From: Ceratodon purpureus
Taxonomy: Eukaryota > Streptophyta > Bryopsida > Pseudoditrichales > Ditrichaceae
NCBI GenBank assembly: GCA_014871385.1
Contig: CM026422.1
Coordinates: 23,429,014 to 23,493,013, forward strand
DNA: 64,000 nucleotides
Direction of reading: 5' to 3'
In this document: positions 49,988 to 62,219 of the stretch, in pieces
Layout of the letters: each line of letters begins with the position of its first letter
How positions within the stretch are numbered: position 1 is the stretch's first letter
The notes under the pieces: model-generated
Databases searched by the model: none
Seen by the model: only the letters and a program-made list of their open reading frames with translations
What the model was told of the DNA's origin: nothing
Position numbers and translations under genes: made by a program

Positions 49988-50788
49988 TTAGTACTTAGAC
50001 TTGATGCTCCCCTGCGACTTCTCCATATCCGCAACCCACAACGCCGCGCCCACCGCGTTCGTGAGCACCAGAATGACGTCCAACCCCGGAATCAGACTAA
50101 ACGCCGACGCCACGAACCCAAACGACTGATACTGCGGCTTCTTCGCGTGCACCACCGCGGAAAACTCCTCCGAGCTCAACCCCTTCATCTCCGTATAATA
50201 ATAATGATGCAAGCTGATCGCCGTCGGGAACGAGTTCAAAAAACAAAACAACACATTCCCCACCACGGGCACGAAATTCAACGGCAGCGTGATCAAAAAA
50301 TGCATGATCGGGTGCTCGTCCTCCGTCAAAACCTGGCTCAAGTACCCGCTGGCCTTCTTGTTCTTCGCCACGCGACTCATGTCCGCCTCCGCCGGCACCC
50401 CCACCAGCTTCGGAATCAAAGTCTCCTCCAGCCACACATGATCCTCCCCGGTCGCTCTCTCCACCTTCACCTTCCGAATCGCCAGCACGTCGATGAAGAG
50501 CTTCCGCTGCGCGCTCTCCAGGCGGTACTGGAACAGCACCACGATGGCGATCGCCGTCTCAAGCAGGATCAACGCAATCGCTCCTGGAGTCCCCGTCCAG
50601 TGCGGCAGAAACTTGAGCAGAAACCCCCGCTGCGTCGGAAACGTCAGCGTGAAGAGCAGGGCGAGGATCCCAACGATGGCGAGGATGACCTCCAACACGA
50701 ACCTCGCCACTCGCTGCCACAGCCGGTGCGCATTCCGGAAGAAGAAGTAGAACCCCTGCACCGGGTACATCCACGCCGGCACCATCAT
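49988..50788 (-). CDS. Multi-pass membrane protein, EI24/RRT8-LDS-like
   Basis: 266 residues from ATG at 50786-50788 to TAA at 49988-49990; no introns. Hydrophobic segments at about 28-50, 68-88, 163-190 and 222-250. The pattern FLITLPLNFVPVVGNVLFCFLN, followed by a tyrosine-rich HHYYYTEMKG and a final hydrophobic FSLIPGLDVILVLTNAVGAALW, resembles the EI24-domain family that includes yeast RRT8/LDS spore-wall proteins; this is recollection of pattern, not a search. GC content is far above that of the surroundings and third positions are mostly G/C. A longer frame upstream to 50815 lacks an ATG. Role in a plant is unknown; horizontal origin is possible but untested. Confidence 0.6.
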   Translation of the reverse strand: MMVPAWMYPVQGFYFFFRNAHRLWQRVARFVLEVILAIVGILALLFTLTFPTQRGFLLKFLPHWTGTPGAIALILLETAIAIVVLFQYRLESAQRKLFIDVLAIRKVKVERATGEDHVWLEETLIPKLVGVPAEADMSRVAKNKKASGYLSQVLTEDEHPIMHFLITLPLNFVPVVGNVLFCFLNSFPTAISLHHYYYTEMKGLSSEEFSAVVHAKKPQYQSFGFVASAFSLIPGLDVILVLTNAVGAALWVADMEKSQGSIKSKY

Positions 50789-50882
50789 CGTGGGCGCAAC
50801 CCGAAGCTCAAGCACACGCTTCGATCAGTGCTTCTGTCAAAACCACGCCCAGCTTAGAAAATCCTCTCACGGCGTCCGAGCT

Positions 50883-51260
50883 ATGGCGATCTGCGAGGCC
50901 GTCTTTCTGGAGTCGTCGACATTCGGGGCAATCCTTCCAACTGGGCGAATCTGGAATCTGCCTTACATGGACATTTTGGGTCTGTGGGTCTCTTGCAGTG
51001 TCTGGTTGATGTGTTGATGAGGTCGGTGGGGTTCGTCTCTGTTAGTTGCTGTTTGTTGGTGATTGTCAGATCGAGATTTGTTAAGTTGAGTGTGTGTGTT
51101 GAGTGGGTTCAGGTGGGATCGCTTCGTTGGAATGCTTGCCGAGGATTCATGACCGACTGGATCCTGTATGTGCTTAGGTTACCATTCTTAAACTGTGAGC
51201 AGGCTGTTCTGGTGGTGAAATTTTGTGCTTTCAGTGTGGTGTTGTGACCTGATCATAGAG
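50883..51260 (+). other. Possible first exon of an unknown divergent gene
   Basis: An ATG at 50883 opens a coding-like frame (MAICEAVFLESSTFG, then ILPTGRIWNLPYMDIL) that runs about 45 codons and reaches tttgg|gtctgt, a weak donor. It is divergent from the membrane-protein gene, 94 bp away. The following T/G-rich sequence looks like intron or UTR. I found no later exon and no family. Confidence 0.25.
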
Positions 51261-51299
51261 TTGCTAGAATGACAGTTTTTCCGTGCTGTGAGCTGTTGT

Positions 51300-51674
51300 T
51301 TCGTTGCATGTGTGAATTGTGAGAGAGAAAATGATCGAGATGGGGAAAAGTGCATAGGAAGATCTCACCGTGACCATTCTCACACCGTGCTCTTCAGCTC
51401 AGGAACAGGTGGAGTGATGTGGTTTAGAATGATGATGGTGAGGAGCACCCAAGGTGCCCTTCTGGATTCATGCCCCAAGTTTTGGAGAACGGCAGTAGTG
51501 ATCTGCCTGAAAAGCCTCATAGCGGTGTGGCCCCCCTTCGAAATGCATCTGAATTTTTGATATTCTAATGAACCTGTATTTCTGTAGAAATAATAGCACA
51601 GAGAACGCCACCAGCTCCGACACATGCCCAAATGTTAAATGTGGAGATAAATAAGCCTTGTGGAGATAAATAAA
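51300..51674. other. Left edge of duplication block 2
   Basis: 51335-51620 matches 29795-30060 of block 1. The equivalent of 30060-31815 (kinase-upstream relic and TAD2 exons 5-7) is missing, and the junction near 51640-51674 carries a short direct repeat (gtggagataaataa) typical of end joining. Confidence 0.5.
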
Positions 51675-52925
51675 CCTTCCGAAACCCTGTTGCAAAGGAG
51701 GCGAATCCACCACTACTGTATTAGATATGCCACCACTCATTACCAGTTGATTCAGACAAGAGTTCTAGATCAAGGTTCAACCATAAAAAGATGAAAGATA
51801 TTTCTAGGGATTAAATGGAAAAAGAAAACTCTAACGTCATCAAAAAGGCAAAATGAATGTGAGACAAGACGTTCACGGAAACTAACTAATAGATGCTTGG
51901 ATCCAGAATTTTGCAATTTGTCCCCAGCAAAACCCAGCACAAAATATGTACCTAGTAACGAGAGAGCCGATGCACACATGATGCAGGGTTCACAAGTGAC
52001 ATACAAATCACATTGTTGAAACCCCTCAGTTGACACATTGTCACTATGAGCTGTCGAGGACTGTTGCCAAAGGCAGAGCACCATGTCGATAGCCTCCATT
52101 TCAGCATGTCTTGTTGCCTAGTATCCCACCACAACCATGTGCAAAATGGTCAGATATAAGGAGGGAGATAAACGCATGTCACTCATCTCACGCTGATAAC
52201 AAATGTCTTATTTTTAGACTACAGGTTTTAGATTGGTTACAGATGCAGTACTCCTACTCCTTTCAGTAAAATACTGCATGAACAGATAGTACAAACTGAA
52301 TGAAATACTACTCAGCGCTTGTTACATACTTCGACGATTGATTCACAGTCAGCATTCTGCACACCTATCAGTTAACACAAGCATTAACGCATGCGGATGC
52401 CAGAATAAGCAAGGAAAGTACGTTTCTTGTCTCATTCGTGCGATTGCTTCCACGGCCGATGACCACTCCATCTTTCACAATTACACATCTGCTCATCATC
52501 AGCTCCACTCTGAGTAGGCAACATGGACTTCCATACTAATGATTTTCACAAGTCTATTTGCAACTTACTGTCACAGATTTAAGTTAGTACCTTCAGATGC
52601 CACTCGAAGCACATCACTGAGTCAATATCTCATCTCACAGCGTATCACAGAACAGAGAGGTGGACACCTACAGCATGTTGAAGACCGAGTAAAACTACAT
52701 GGAGAACAGTAAACATACCCGACAGGCACCTCACCTCCAACCTTGCGAGTGCTCCCTTAGCCTGCGTCAAAAGTCACTACTGATCACCCTCCTCAACCAA
52801 GCACAATTCGGTGACCAACCAAGCAAAGAAAAACCACTAAAACTCCTGTGATCAACCATTTGGCATACCTCGGCAAAAGCAAGCTTCATGAAGTTCATCA
52901 CTGAGTTGTCTGCTGCTGTGGTCAC
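51675..52925 (-). pseudogene. TAD2 pseudogene (copy 2)
   Basis: Clear copy of TAD2 exons 1-4 and only the first 12 bases of exon 5. Lesions: the start ATG is GTG (52923-52925); exon 2 (about 52719-52760) has a 5-bp insertion (acctc) that shifts the frame; exons 5 (rest), 6 and 7 are deleted. Exon 4 (52117-51952) is still open and keeps HAE and PCIMC, so the zinc motifs survive. The intact copy is at 31032-33080, so loss here is tolerated. Confidence 0.9.
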
Positions 52926-54812
52926 ACTTATGCTCCGCAATCTGCACATACATTTGTGAACAAATATAATGTAATTTCTCAATGGCCTACGACTGGCTTA
53001 CAAGTTTATTGTGCAAAGTGTGAGGTTGTGCCAGTCCCATCATTGTCACAATAAACATAATTGAAGAGCAGCCGTTTGCAGTTGTACACCCTGTTAAGAG
53101 TGATGACACACTCACTCTTAATACTAAACCCTAAAACTCTGGGTATTGAAAGCCAAGAAAATTTCAGAGAGAAAAATCTCAGAAGGTGTAGAACTACAAA
53201 AGTACCCACATGATCAACAGTAACCGGTCACCACGTCACTAAACATAAGGTTCAGACAAGTCGAAGATAACCCAATATTCTTTAAACACTAGAAGCGCCA
53301 GTTCCACCCCTTTCTAAAGATCTTCATTCAGGCCCAACGCTTGTGAGCTGCGCAAAGACCAAAGCATTGCACATAAGAACAACACCAACGAGGAATCCGT
53401 ACCCATTCTGCTCGAGGAAGCGATCGTCCTCCAAATCCTGCGTGGTCGGGGCCTCCAATTCCTTGCACACGACATTGTCGCCCATTGTCACCAGATCCTG
53501 AATCCTTGCAGCGCTCGCTCACCACGGAACCCAAGCATCCGATGCGATTGCCGCAACCCAGGCGTGGCAATTCGCGCACTCTCTCCCAGGAAACCAGGAG
53601 ACGGTTCTCTATATCATAACCTGTCACTTCACTTATCCAATGCTACGACTCTCCTCACACGCACTCTCTCGCTTTCTGCTTCATTTCCACTCGCTCCCTG
53701 TTATCTGCTTCCCAGTTTCGTGCCATGACCCCTAATTCCCGCGCACATCCGATACGAAGCTCAGCCTTGAATGTCTAAATAACTCAGGCTCCCTTGAGGA
53801 TCTCCACTCAATGTGAGTTTCCACTTCTTAAGTGGATAAAAGTACTGTCGAGTTTCATTTATTCGTAGCTCTGCAAACCACCTTCACAATCAAATGCTTG
53901 CCATCAGCTCCTCCAGAAAGTGCTGCACACAAATCGAACATAGAACCCTCTCACTTCAAGCCAGAGAGTCCACCCAGCATCAGGGCATCAAAAAACACTT
54001 CACTTATAGTTAAGAAATCTGAGATGGTCAATCGCCACTATTGTACCGAGCGCATCAGTACCTCGATTGGAGATGTCGGAAGACCGGATAGACGACGGCA
54101 AGCAACTAGTTGCACCTAAACCCCTCCGAAGCTAGAAAAACGCATAAAGTATTCCCAACCTAAGACACTGTTTCTTGATTAAAATACTGCGAAAGAATTG
54201 TCTTACCATTTCTATGGCGCACTACAGAGGGTCATAACTTACCGTCTCTTCGAGGAAGCATATCCATTATTGAGGTCACTGGTTGCTGAGACCAAGTGGT
54301 CCAACATCCGGATTCTCCGCTCGAGGAAGCGCGTACAGACTCGGTCCCCATGTCTGCAGCCAGTTTTCCTCGCCAAACCCTATTAGCCGCACCACTCCAG
54401 AGCTTCACTTCGAGAGGGTTTGTGCTCTCCGAAAGCACATCTGCGCATGCGAGGACTCGTCACAACGCCGGCCCGCCTCTGTTTTTCGCACGCTTACGCA
54501 TCACCCTTCTTCAACTGCTCCCTGTCCCACGAGTGAGGTACGGCGCTTCGTCGTTTGACACTTCACAATCTCTTTCCCACCTGATCACTATTTCGCTTCT
54601 GTGTTGTCGTCCTTGGGCAACCCTGATTTTTTCGCATTCGTCTGCTTGTCGATGCAGTACCCCGTAGTGAGTCTTGTTTCGAGCAACCGCCTCCAAGAGA
54701 CTGTGTAGCGCTTACCTCTGGGTATTTCCAGACTCCGAACCCCAAAACCTCAGATCCGACCGGAAGGTCAGCCAGTGAGTGTGTTCCAGCACCGGCGCAG
54801 TGAACTTCTGCG
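52926..54812. promoter_or_regulatory. Divergent intergenic region of block 2, upstream of kinase 2
   Basis: Matches 33081-34994 with several indels (for example the segment equivalent to 33230-33350 is shortened at about 53075). 53745-53940 additionally matches 30100-30300. ORFs in it are not conserved. It presumably holds the promoter and 5' UTR of kinase 2; a telo-box-like ctaaaccctaaaa is near 53125. Confidence 0.5.
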
Positions 54813-56138
54813 ATGGGAAACACGAACTCACGCGTCCGCCACTTGCCAGACGTGTTTTGTGTATGCATGGGCAGATCGAGCGAAGCTAGGGATGTCGCAG
54901 GAAGTGCAGCTGAGGATGCAGCTTCATCGCCTTCACCGCACCTGGCTGGACGCAGTGCGAGCAATTATCTGGTGGGAGAGGTTCCGTCGGATAGTGTGGA
55001 GCAACAGATTGAGCAGTCGAAGTCGCATTGGAGTGATCTCAGGGTCTTCGATTCAGATTGCATTGAAGAGGAGGATGTGGAGGCCGACAACATGGAAGTG
55101 TTCCTGGCTCTGCAATCGCATCCCATCTGGGGTGTATTCTTCTACACATTTGGTTATGACACTGAAGTATGGAAGAGAGCTGGTTCGTTGGAGATTGGGC
55201 ATAAGTTTGCGGAGGGGGGCCAGGCTGAGCTCTTCCATGCCAATGTCACTTGGAGGAAGTCAGAGGACAATGAGTTGGATCGGGAACATGGAAATGAGTG
55301 GGTGCTGAAGGTGTTTAAGAAGGGCACCCGCTTGCGTCACTTGCAATCCCAGTGGCCCCATGGCATGTTGAAGTTCAAAGAAGAGAACCTGGCAAATTGG
55401 GAGTCTCCTACACCTAAAAATCATCCAAGGTTTTATTGTGCAGTGGAATGTGGGACAATGTTGGAGGATGGAAGGTTTGCATTCTTGATGAAAAAGGAGC
55501 ATCTTGATTTGCGGAGGCTCATTGATGACAAGATGAAGTTGATATCACCCAATAATTGTGGACCATTTTCTAATGAAGTTGCAGAGAAATTGATGTTTGA
55601 AGTTGCACTTGGGATGAGTTGGTTGCAGAGTCGTGGCATTGTCCATAGGGACCTCAAGGCATCCAATGTGCTTGTTGATGTACAAGGAGGTGGTAACTTC
55701 CAGTGTTTTGTAGCGGATTATGAATGCTCCATTGGAGTGGTGGGAACTGGAATTTTTAGAGCGCCTGAAATATTGGAGGCTTGTAAGGAGAAGAATGTTA
55801 GTAAGAGGCCAGGGTTGTTTTCAATGGCGTCAGATGTATATAGCTATGGCATGACTTGCTACGAGATCTTGACAGGGAAATTGCCATTTGATGGTCATTT
55901 GGGAAAAGACTTGATGGATGCTGTCATAGGTGGACAACGGCCAGAGGTACCAGAGTATGTAGAGGAGTGGAAACTTAGGTTATTGAGTGATTGTTGGGAA
56001 CATGATCTAGCAAAGAGGCCTTCATTTGGAGAGATAGTGAATTTACTTTACTCAAATTCATTGAGAATTAGAGAATTGGTAGAAAATAGATCTTATGATG
56101 TTGATAGAATGGATTGGATAAAGTTGGAGGGGCTATGA
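54813..56138 (+). CDS. Intronless protein kinase, N-myristoylation motif (copy 2)
   Basis: 441 residues, single exon, same design as 34995-36311: MGNTNSR start, Cys pair, Gly-rich loop EGGQAELF, VLK lysine, HRDLKASN, ADYE in place of DFG, short activation segment ending APE, DVYSYGMTCYEIL. It differs mainly in the N-terminal linker (three extra residues near 50, GRSASNYLVGE) and in scattered surface positions; motifs are unchanged. Open throughout, while the neighbouring TAD2 copy has decayed, suggesting that the kinase is kept by selection. It may respond to the same promoter as copy 1 because 600 bp upstream are similar. Confidence 0.87.
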   Translation: MGNTNSRVRHLPDVFCVCMGRSSEARDVAGSAAEDAASSPSPHLAGRSASNYLVGEVPSDSVEQQIEQSKSHWSDLRVFDSDCIEEEDVEADNMEVFLALQSHPIWGVFFYTFGYDTEVWKRAGSLEIGHKFAEGGQAELFHANVTWRKSEDNELDREHGNEWVLKVFKKGTRLRHLQSQWPHGMLKFKEENLANWESPTPKNHPRFYCAVECGTMLEDGRFAFLMKKEHLDLRRLIDDKMKLISPNNCGPFSNEVAEKLMFEVALGMSWLQSRGIVHRDLKASNVLVDVQGGGNFQCFVADYECSIGVVGTGIFRAPEILEACKEKNVSKRPGLFSMASDVYSYGMTCYEILTGKLPFDGHLGKDLMDAVIGGQRPEVPEYVEEWKLRLLSDCWEHDLAKRPSFGEIVNLLYSNSLRIRELVENRSYDVDRMDWIKLEGL

Positions 56139-58150
56139 TCAATAAATCTAGCCATATCAACATTCATGTGATATTAGTTTTCTTCAAATGAAGGTTTTGT
56201 TATGTTTTGTTTATACTTCTTTTGGTGCTAAAAGTTCATTTATCTAATTTGTATATGCAAAATATGTAAATAGTTGAACTTTTGAACTTTGAACTTCAAT
56301 GGTTCTAAAATTGATTATTTCTATCTTGATAAACCTAAGATTACTATAATATTAATCAAAATTTGCTCATATGCTTTTTGAAAATTCACCAAGGTTTATT
56401 CTGAATTTGAATGAAAGTAGATCATTGAACAATGAAATGCTCAATTAGGGAGGCCTACATTGATTATGCCTTTGAATGTATATAATATGAATTACAATTT
56501 ACATTATCTCAGTAGAATGATAAGAAGGGTTAGTAACTGTAAGTTTATCTAATAGTGTAGGTTTATTAAAATAAAATAATATAGACTTAGTTTGATACTG
56601 AAGATTTCTATGTTATTTGAAAGATTTTTTTGATAGTGTAGATTCCTTCAATTAATGTGAATTATATTGAGTAGAATATAAAGTATATAAACTTTTAGGA
56701 AGCATAAATGTTATTCTCATAAGAATCAAAAATAAAAATCAATGCTAGCAATAGTAATTTATCAACAACACTTTCTGGCTTATAATGTTGTCCATATCCA
56801 CGTATCATCTTTTTAATCTGGTACATAAATATGTAATACAGTATTTTCAAAGATTGTCTAAATTAACATGAACTCAAATTCAAATACCTCATATCAAGAA
56901 GAATAAAAGTTTTCACCTCGTTTTGAGCAATTTGTAGAAAAAAACACAAATTTAGCACATAATTATTTAAACATTTAGTCTTTTTTTTTATTGTTTGAGT
57001 TCAAATTCTATAATAAGTTGACACAACAAGAAATTAAATGTGTGTTTGCAATAATGGAAATCCATGGTCCTTGGTTAATTTGTTAAGTTGGCCTAATTCA
57101 ACATCCCTTTGGAACTTCTAATTGAATGTGAATGTATTAATATAATATACATCCCAATGAAAAAAAAAAATTAGCCCTTGAATAGTGTAAATATTTGACA
57201 TTAAGAAAAATCATAGTTTGATCTCCCTTGGATAAGTTTCAAAGGAATATTTTTTTGACTTCAAACTTTATAGTCTTCTCATTGATGCAATTGAATTTAA
57301 TGTAATTTTTAGGCATGTTTTTTAGGCTAAATCTTTATGTTGAAGATGCTCAAAAAGTTGTATTTTTGGTTTTTTCACGCTTTGTACTAAAAAAAAAATG
57401 GTTTGTAGGGTTTTTGTCAAAAACCTCATAAACAATTTTAAAAGATTAATTCCTAAAAATTCTAGCGTCCAATTTCTAAATGACCAACAAATTATAACTC
57501 ACACCACGTTCACATTACTTCATAGATGAAATTCATCCTTTCTTTTGAAGATTCTTCATGACATTGTTGTCTTATTTAATGGTTGGATTTGGTGTCATTA
57601 GAGTACATAATTTTCTACGATTGTAAATGTTGAAGTATTGACCAATCCAAAATTACATGGACTTTAGTTCAAAAAAGGCTTCCTAGAATATAAGCAAACA
57701 TCATCATTTCTAGAAAATCTCATTTCAAAGATATTCAAACAATTTAAATATTCCAAATCTAACAAATCCATCCCCAACAAGTTTTTACTCAAAAAATATC
57801 AATATTTTATTTGTAATCAATTTAGAAGAAATTATGAATTTTAACTCCAATATCTTATAATACAATACTAGTGATGGCATTGGTGTTGAACCAAAAATTA
57901 AAAAACCACAACTCTTGTTTGTATATCAATTCCAAGGTGATATTCTAAATACCACTATATATTGAATTTCTCAGATTGTCAACTCAAAGGACAACCTGGG
58001 ACGTTTCAAGGGTTCATACTCCATCTCTAGTGCATCAATATTGTTAAATTTCCATTGTCATGAGAGTCTCTGAACAGTTGACACAAAACTGGGCTTCTCC
58101 ACAAAGTTCATTATTCCAGTTCCGCAGGAGAGAACTTCAAGACAATTCCA
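56139..58150. other. AT-rich repeat between kinase 2 and the rest of block 2
   Basis: No gene. 57050-57310 resembles 45620-45900 and 62520-62830. Near 57975-58015 the sequence ggacaacctgggacgtttcaagggttca looks like a decayed right end of a TTAA element. 58030-58330 resembles 63515-63790. These are old copies of one AT-rich family. Confidence 0.5.
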
Positions 58151-59150
58151 CACCCAGACAGTGAAAAACACTAAATTCCATACCCAGTACACCACCATGA
58201 ATCCACAAGGACCTCCGACCAGACTCGGCGTATCCGCACACAGCAATGCTCCTACCTTCACAAGAAAGTATCACCACCAACACTGGTATACCAATCTTGA
58301 ACATCACAATTTTGAATACCTTAAACAATTTCAAAACTCCTACACCACTCCCAACCTCACCGCCAGTCTCCTCCCACCTTTCACCTCCAGTCAATTACCT
58401 CCAAAACTTTCCCACAAATTATGACTACCTCACTGCACTAACCTCCTGCATGGACTGAACCAAAGAAGTTCACTCATGTATGTTCTCTACAATCTGCGAG
58501 CCCCAACCAACAGACCAATCAGGCTAGATAGATGTTTAGCACGTTCATAAGTGATTGGGTATGTTATTTGTTCCAAAGTCTTCATGGGCGAAGGAATAAA
58601 TGGGGGTGTGCGGAAGGATCCAGAAAACATGACTAACGAGGTCAATACACGAAATTCAAGAGATAAGAGGTAAGGGCTAAATCGACCAGGAGGCATGAGA
58701 GTTGATATGATGGAGATAGTCAGGTGTAACGTGCAGCTCACTAGGCCGTAATGCTGAAGACCAGATCAGAGTGGTTTGAACCCTTTTGCACTGACTTCTT
58801 TTTTCTTTTCTCTTGACGTTGCTTACAATAGTGTTAACTCGTACTATGTTCTGAACTATCACATTCCTGTTACAGCTCCTTGAGCTGGGATGTGTTCCAT
58901 AACCTATAACAACAGAGCCTACTTCTACGACGAAGCCTCCAAACCTGGCAAGTATGCACACCTTTACTCTCCTCTGGTACAAATAATAATACTGGGACAT
59001 GGCCTCGGATTTTCCATTATAAGGCCTCTTCGATGTCAGGCACCATGCCGAAGCTCAGTGGGTCCATGGTCTCCTGCTACAGTAACAAAACACGATAGAT
59101 AGCTTCAGCACTTGCATCATCCACTGCACCTCAAAATAAACTCTAATTGC
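58151..59150. other. Downstream part of duplication block 2
   Basis: Collinear with 36640-38440 plus 39364-39420 of block 1, without the insertions seen there. Open frames on minus (58487-58741, 58677-59000) are broken in block 1, so coding is not supported. At about 59062-59066 lies the empty site for the TTAA element A3. Confidence 0.5.
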
Positions 59151-59396
59151 AATCTATGGACTGAGAAAATTTTCTTCAGTTACTCCCGCACATCAATAGA
59201 TTATCTAAGATGGAAAGACGGGTAACAGAAAAGCTCACAACAAACCTCACAATCAAAAGCAACACCGACAAAAAACAACGGATGGATGCTAAATTTTGGA
59301 GGCGAGAATAGAACGACAGAACATGAAGATCTTTGGTTCAGCAATACTGTAGAGCATCAAGACTTGGAAGATAGCTAAGAATTTGTATATACAGTG

Positions 59397-62219
59397 TTAA
59401 AGGGTCGAATGCAGCACCTCAAGTAGCTCATCTTCTAAGCCTGAACGAGGATTTAAATGTAGCGGTGTTCTGTCGTGTCTTAGTATTCTGAGCTTCCCTT
59501 CCTGTAGCACAACCAACGTATGATCATTAAGCATGTCAATCACAACCATCATTCAATTGAAGCATCAGATGTTGATAAGCAGCAGAACCATAGCCCTAAC
59601 AGCCCTGTAGTATGCAGCACGTAAAAAGCTTGAGGACGCTTGCACTGGGCATTGCCTTACCAGACTACAAAGAACACTATAAACTCAACTCAACCGATGG
59701 ATCCTAAAACATCCTGCAATTCGATCCATGAGAAATGAGAGCAAGTCAATAGCTAGAAATCGAGGAGGCATGAATCACCTTTGTTCCATACACAAGACCG
59801 CCACCAACTTGTGGATGAAAACACGCCACATTCACCTCATCCTCAGCACTAGGTAGAACTCTCACAAGCTCCATATCTGAAACTCTGTACACCTGAGATG
59901 CATAATAGGAAGGGCAGAAAGAGCGCATAAGCCCAAAAAGATAGCAGACATGAATCGAGAACCATTCTTCACAAGATCAGACTACGCAAACGCTCATGTT
60001 ACTAAAGAAAAACATGTTAGAAAGATTTGCCATCATGACGACTGGGTTTATTGGCAAGGTTTCCAAACCTCAAGAATAGTGTAAACTCGAATCGGAATGG
60101 TTGCTGAGCCGTCTACAACAAGGCTTCTTAGGAGCGAATTATGACGCCTACCATACGCTAGCAATATATGCCCCGATGTCGGTGAGAACTGCATGTTGAG
60201 ATCCAAAATTGCAGTTGTCAAAATTTGAAATAAACATATTCAGCATGATAGGCTACACGATGCTAACAGGTAAGTATTGCAGGAGATAAGAGTCAGAAAA
60301 GTAGCAGGCTTTATATAATAAGTAGGAGCGTAACGAGCATCTCAAACTCAGGCATCAATACTGTAACTATCATGAGTAAGTTAGTTTATGCCCAACAAAC
60401 CTGGATAGAGGTAAGACAGTGGGCAGCTCTCACAGCCCTTGATGCAAGCACTTGTCCGAACCTAAAATATCAAAAAACGAAGTTACGTGAGAAGGACTGG
60501 CAGATCCACGTAAATGACAAGATTTGCACAGACCACTTGGTATCGACCAAAACAAATGGTAAGACAAAGAACACGTAGTATCTGGTTTCAAAGGATTGTG
60601 GAATACACTGAGAATAGCACCTACTGACAAATGGTTCACAATCACACATCAAAAACTTACGTGGCCTCTTCAAGAGAGTAAACTCGAAGCTCATATATGA
60701 CTTGCTGTGCAGAAATCGGATGTTGGGTAGGAGAATGAGCTGATGTTCCAGGACATGGTGACCCCGTTGCATTTCCACGCCGATCAGAATCCGCCATAGG
60801 CAACACGCAGGCAACACAGGCAGCTAAAAATCGACCACAAGGTGAAAAGTGCGCACCCATTTCACTGCTCAAGCAAACAGAGTTGTCAGAAGTGAATTGA
60901 ACAATCAGATAAGTACGCAAAACTTGAGCTAGAGAGACTTTCAGGTTATAAAACATGGCAGTAAAGTCACTCACTAACAATAACATTCGCCTAGGAAAGG
61001 CTTAAAACAGGAAAATGCAAGTTATTCACATCAAACAAATTCCAATTATGCACAGGATATCCATTTCAAGGAAGAAGGTACTAAGAAATCTGCTGGAAGA
61101 GTAAACTTCTCCCGAAGACACTCCTCATCAAAACATAATAAGGCGCCCTCAAAACAAGGATCTGTTTCCAAGGTTACCTGCACAACACTGCATGGGGGAT
61201 GACAAGACGACATGTCTCAGGATCCAATGGTGCGCAAGGACGCTTGATATCGTGAGGCCATATCCTCAACTTTACAGTGCAAGGAAGTTCAGCGGCAGCC
61301 GCCGCCGCTGCCATTGCTGCTTGGGCAGCTGCTGCCTCAGCAGCACCAATAGTAGCACCTCCTCTCCCAGGGATTGCCATGCCCTGATTTGAACCAGTTC
61401 GTCCACCGACTCCCGATCCTGTCGCAAGACTCAATGCAGCAGCTGTAGAACGTCAGCGGCCATTTATTTAACTACGACCATAAAATTTTGCCACTTGATA
61501 ACGCCGGTAGTTGGAAGTACAGAAAGGCCAGAAGTCAATTCACCTCGGCAGTCAGTAAAAACGGAGCACCGAGCGGGTGGAAATGAACAGCCCGCAGAGA
61601 CCTACGAGTCCGAAGTACTATAGTTGGAGCGGCATCCCCCGCCTTCGTGAACTGCCATATGTAAAGCTGCACGGAGATTGGAATTGCTTAGATAAAGAAT
61701 AGGTTACACCAAACAGTTCATCCATCAAAACCATGTGCGTTCGCAGAAAGACGAAGGTTTCAAAATGCACCCCATCAAAAATTTGCGTATCCAAAGCTTG
61801 GAACAGCATTAAAAGCTCTTGCGATTGTCTACTACAAAATAGACAGATGATCTGTAACACAAAAAAGTACCTTGTGTCCAGACGCAACAGCAAGCAAATC
61901 TCCTTGCGCGTGAAAGGCCAGCGAAGCTATAATGGGTCGATCTGCATGACATACAAACAATCCCACAACAACCTATTAGTAATCAAAATACCCTGAGCCA
62001 CTGACCACATATTGAACTGCAAGAACGGCATTAACAATATTATCAGAAATTCCATCAACATAACTTGGACAGAACACTAAGAATAATTGGAAAAACACAC
62101 AGCAACTCACAAAAATCTCGAGAACCAACACATTCAGCTGTATTAGCGTTCCACAACCGAACTTCGTTGTCAAGGCTTCCACTGGCTAGCACCTCTGAGC
62201 TTGCTGGATGAAAACGTAC
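59397..62219 (-). CDS. AMBRA1-like WD40-repeat protein, 3' portion
   Basis: Nine exons (minus): 62219-62111, 61941-61871, 61666-61544, about 61446-61178, 60864-60661, 60461-60401, 60188-60069, 59892-59779, 59501-59397 (stop TAA). Diagnostic blocks: VRFHPASSEVLASGSLDNEV (WD40 repeat), AFHAQGDLLAVASGHK, HFSPCGRFLAACVACVLP, LASRAVRAAHCLTSIQFSPT, ending in LEVLHSTL. This is the plant AMBRA1-related WD40 family; AMBRA1 acts in autophagy and as an adaptor of CUL4-DDB1 ligases in animals, the plant role is inferred. Low-complexity Ala tract at about 61283-61330. The junction 61544/61446 is not in phase with the splice sites I can see. N-terminal exons are absent from 62220-64000, so the gene either has a long intron or is truncated. 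Confidence 0.8.

Noticed and set aside
49979-50857. 292-codon ORF antisense to the EI24-like gene
   Set aside because: Shadow frame caused by high GC third positions; Arg/His-rich with no motif, and the opposite strand has a coherent membrane protein.
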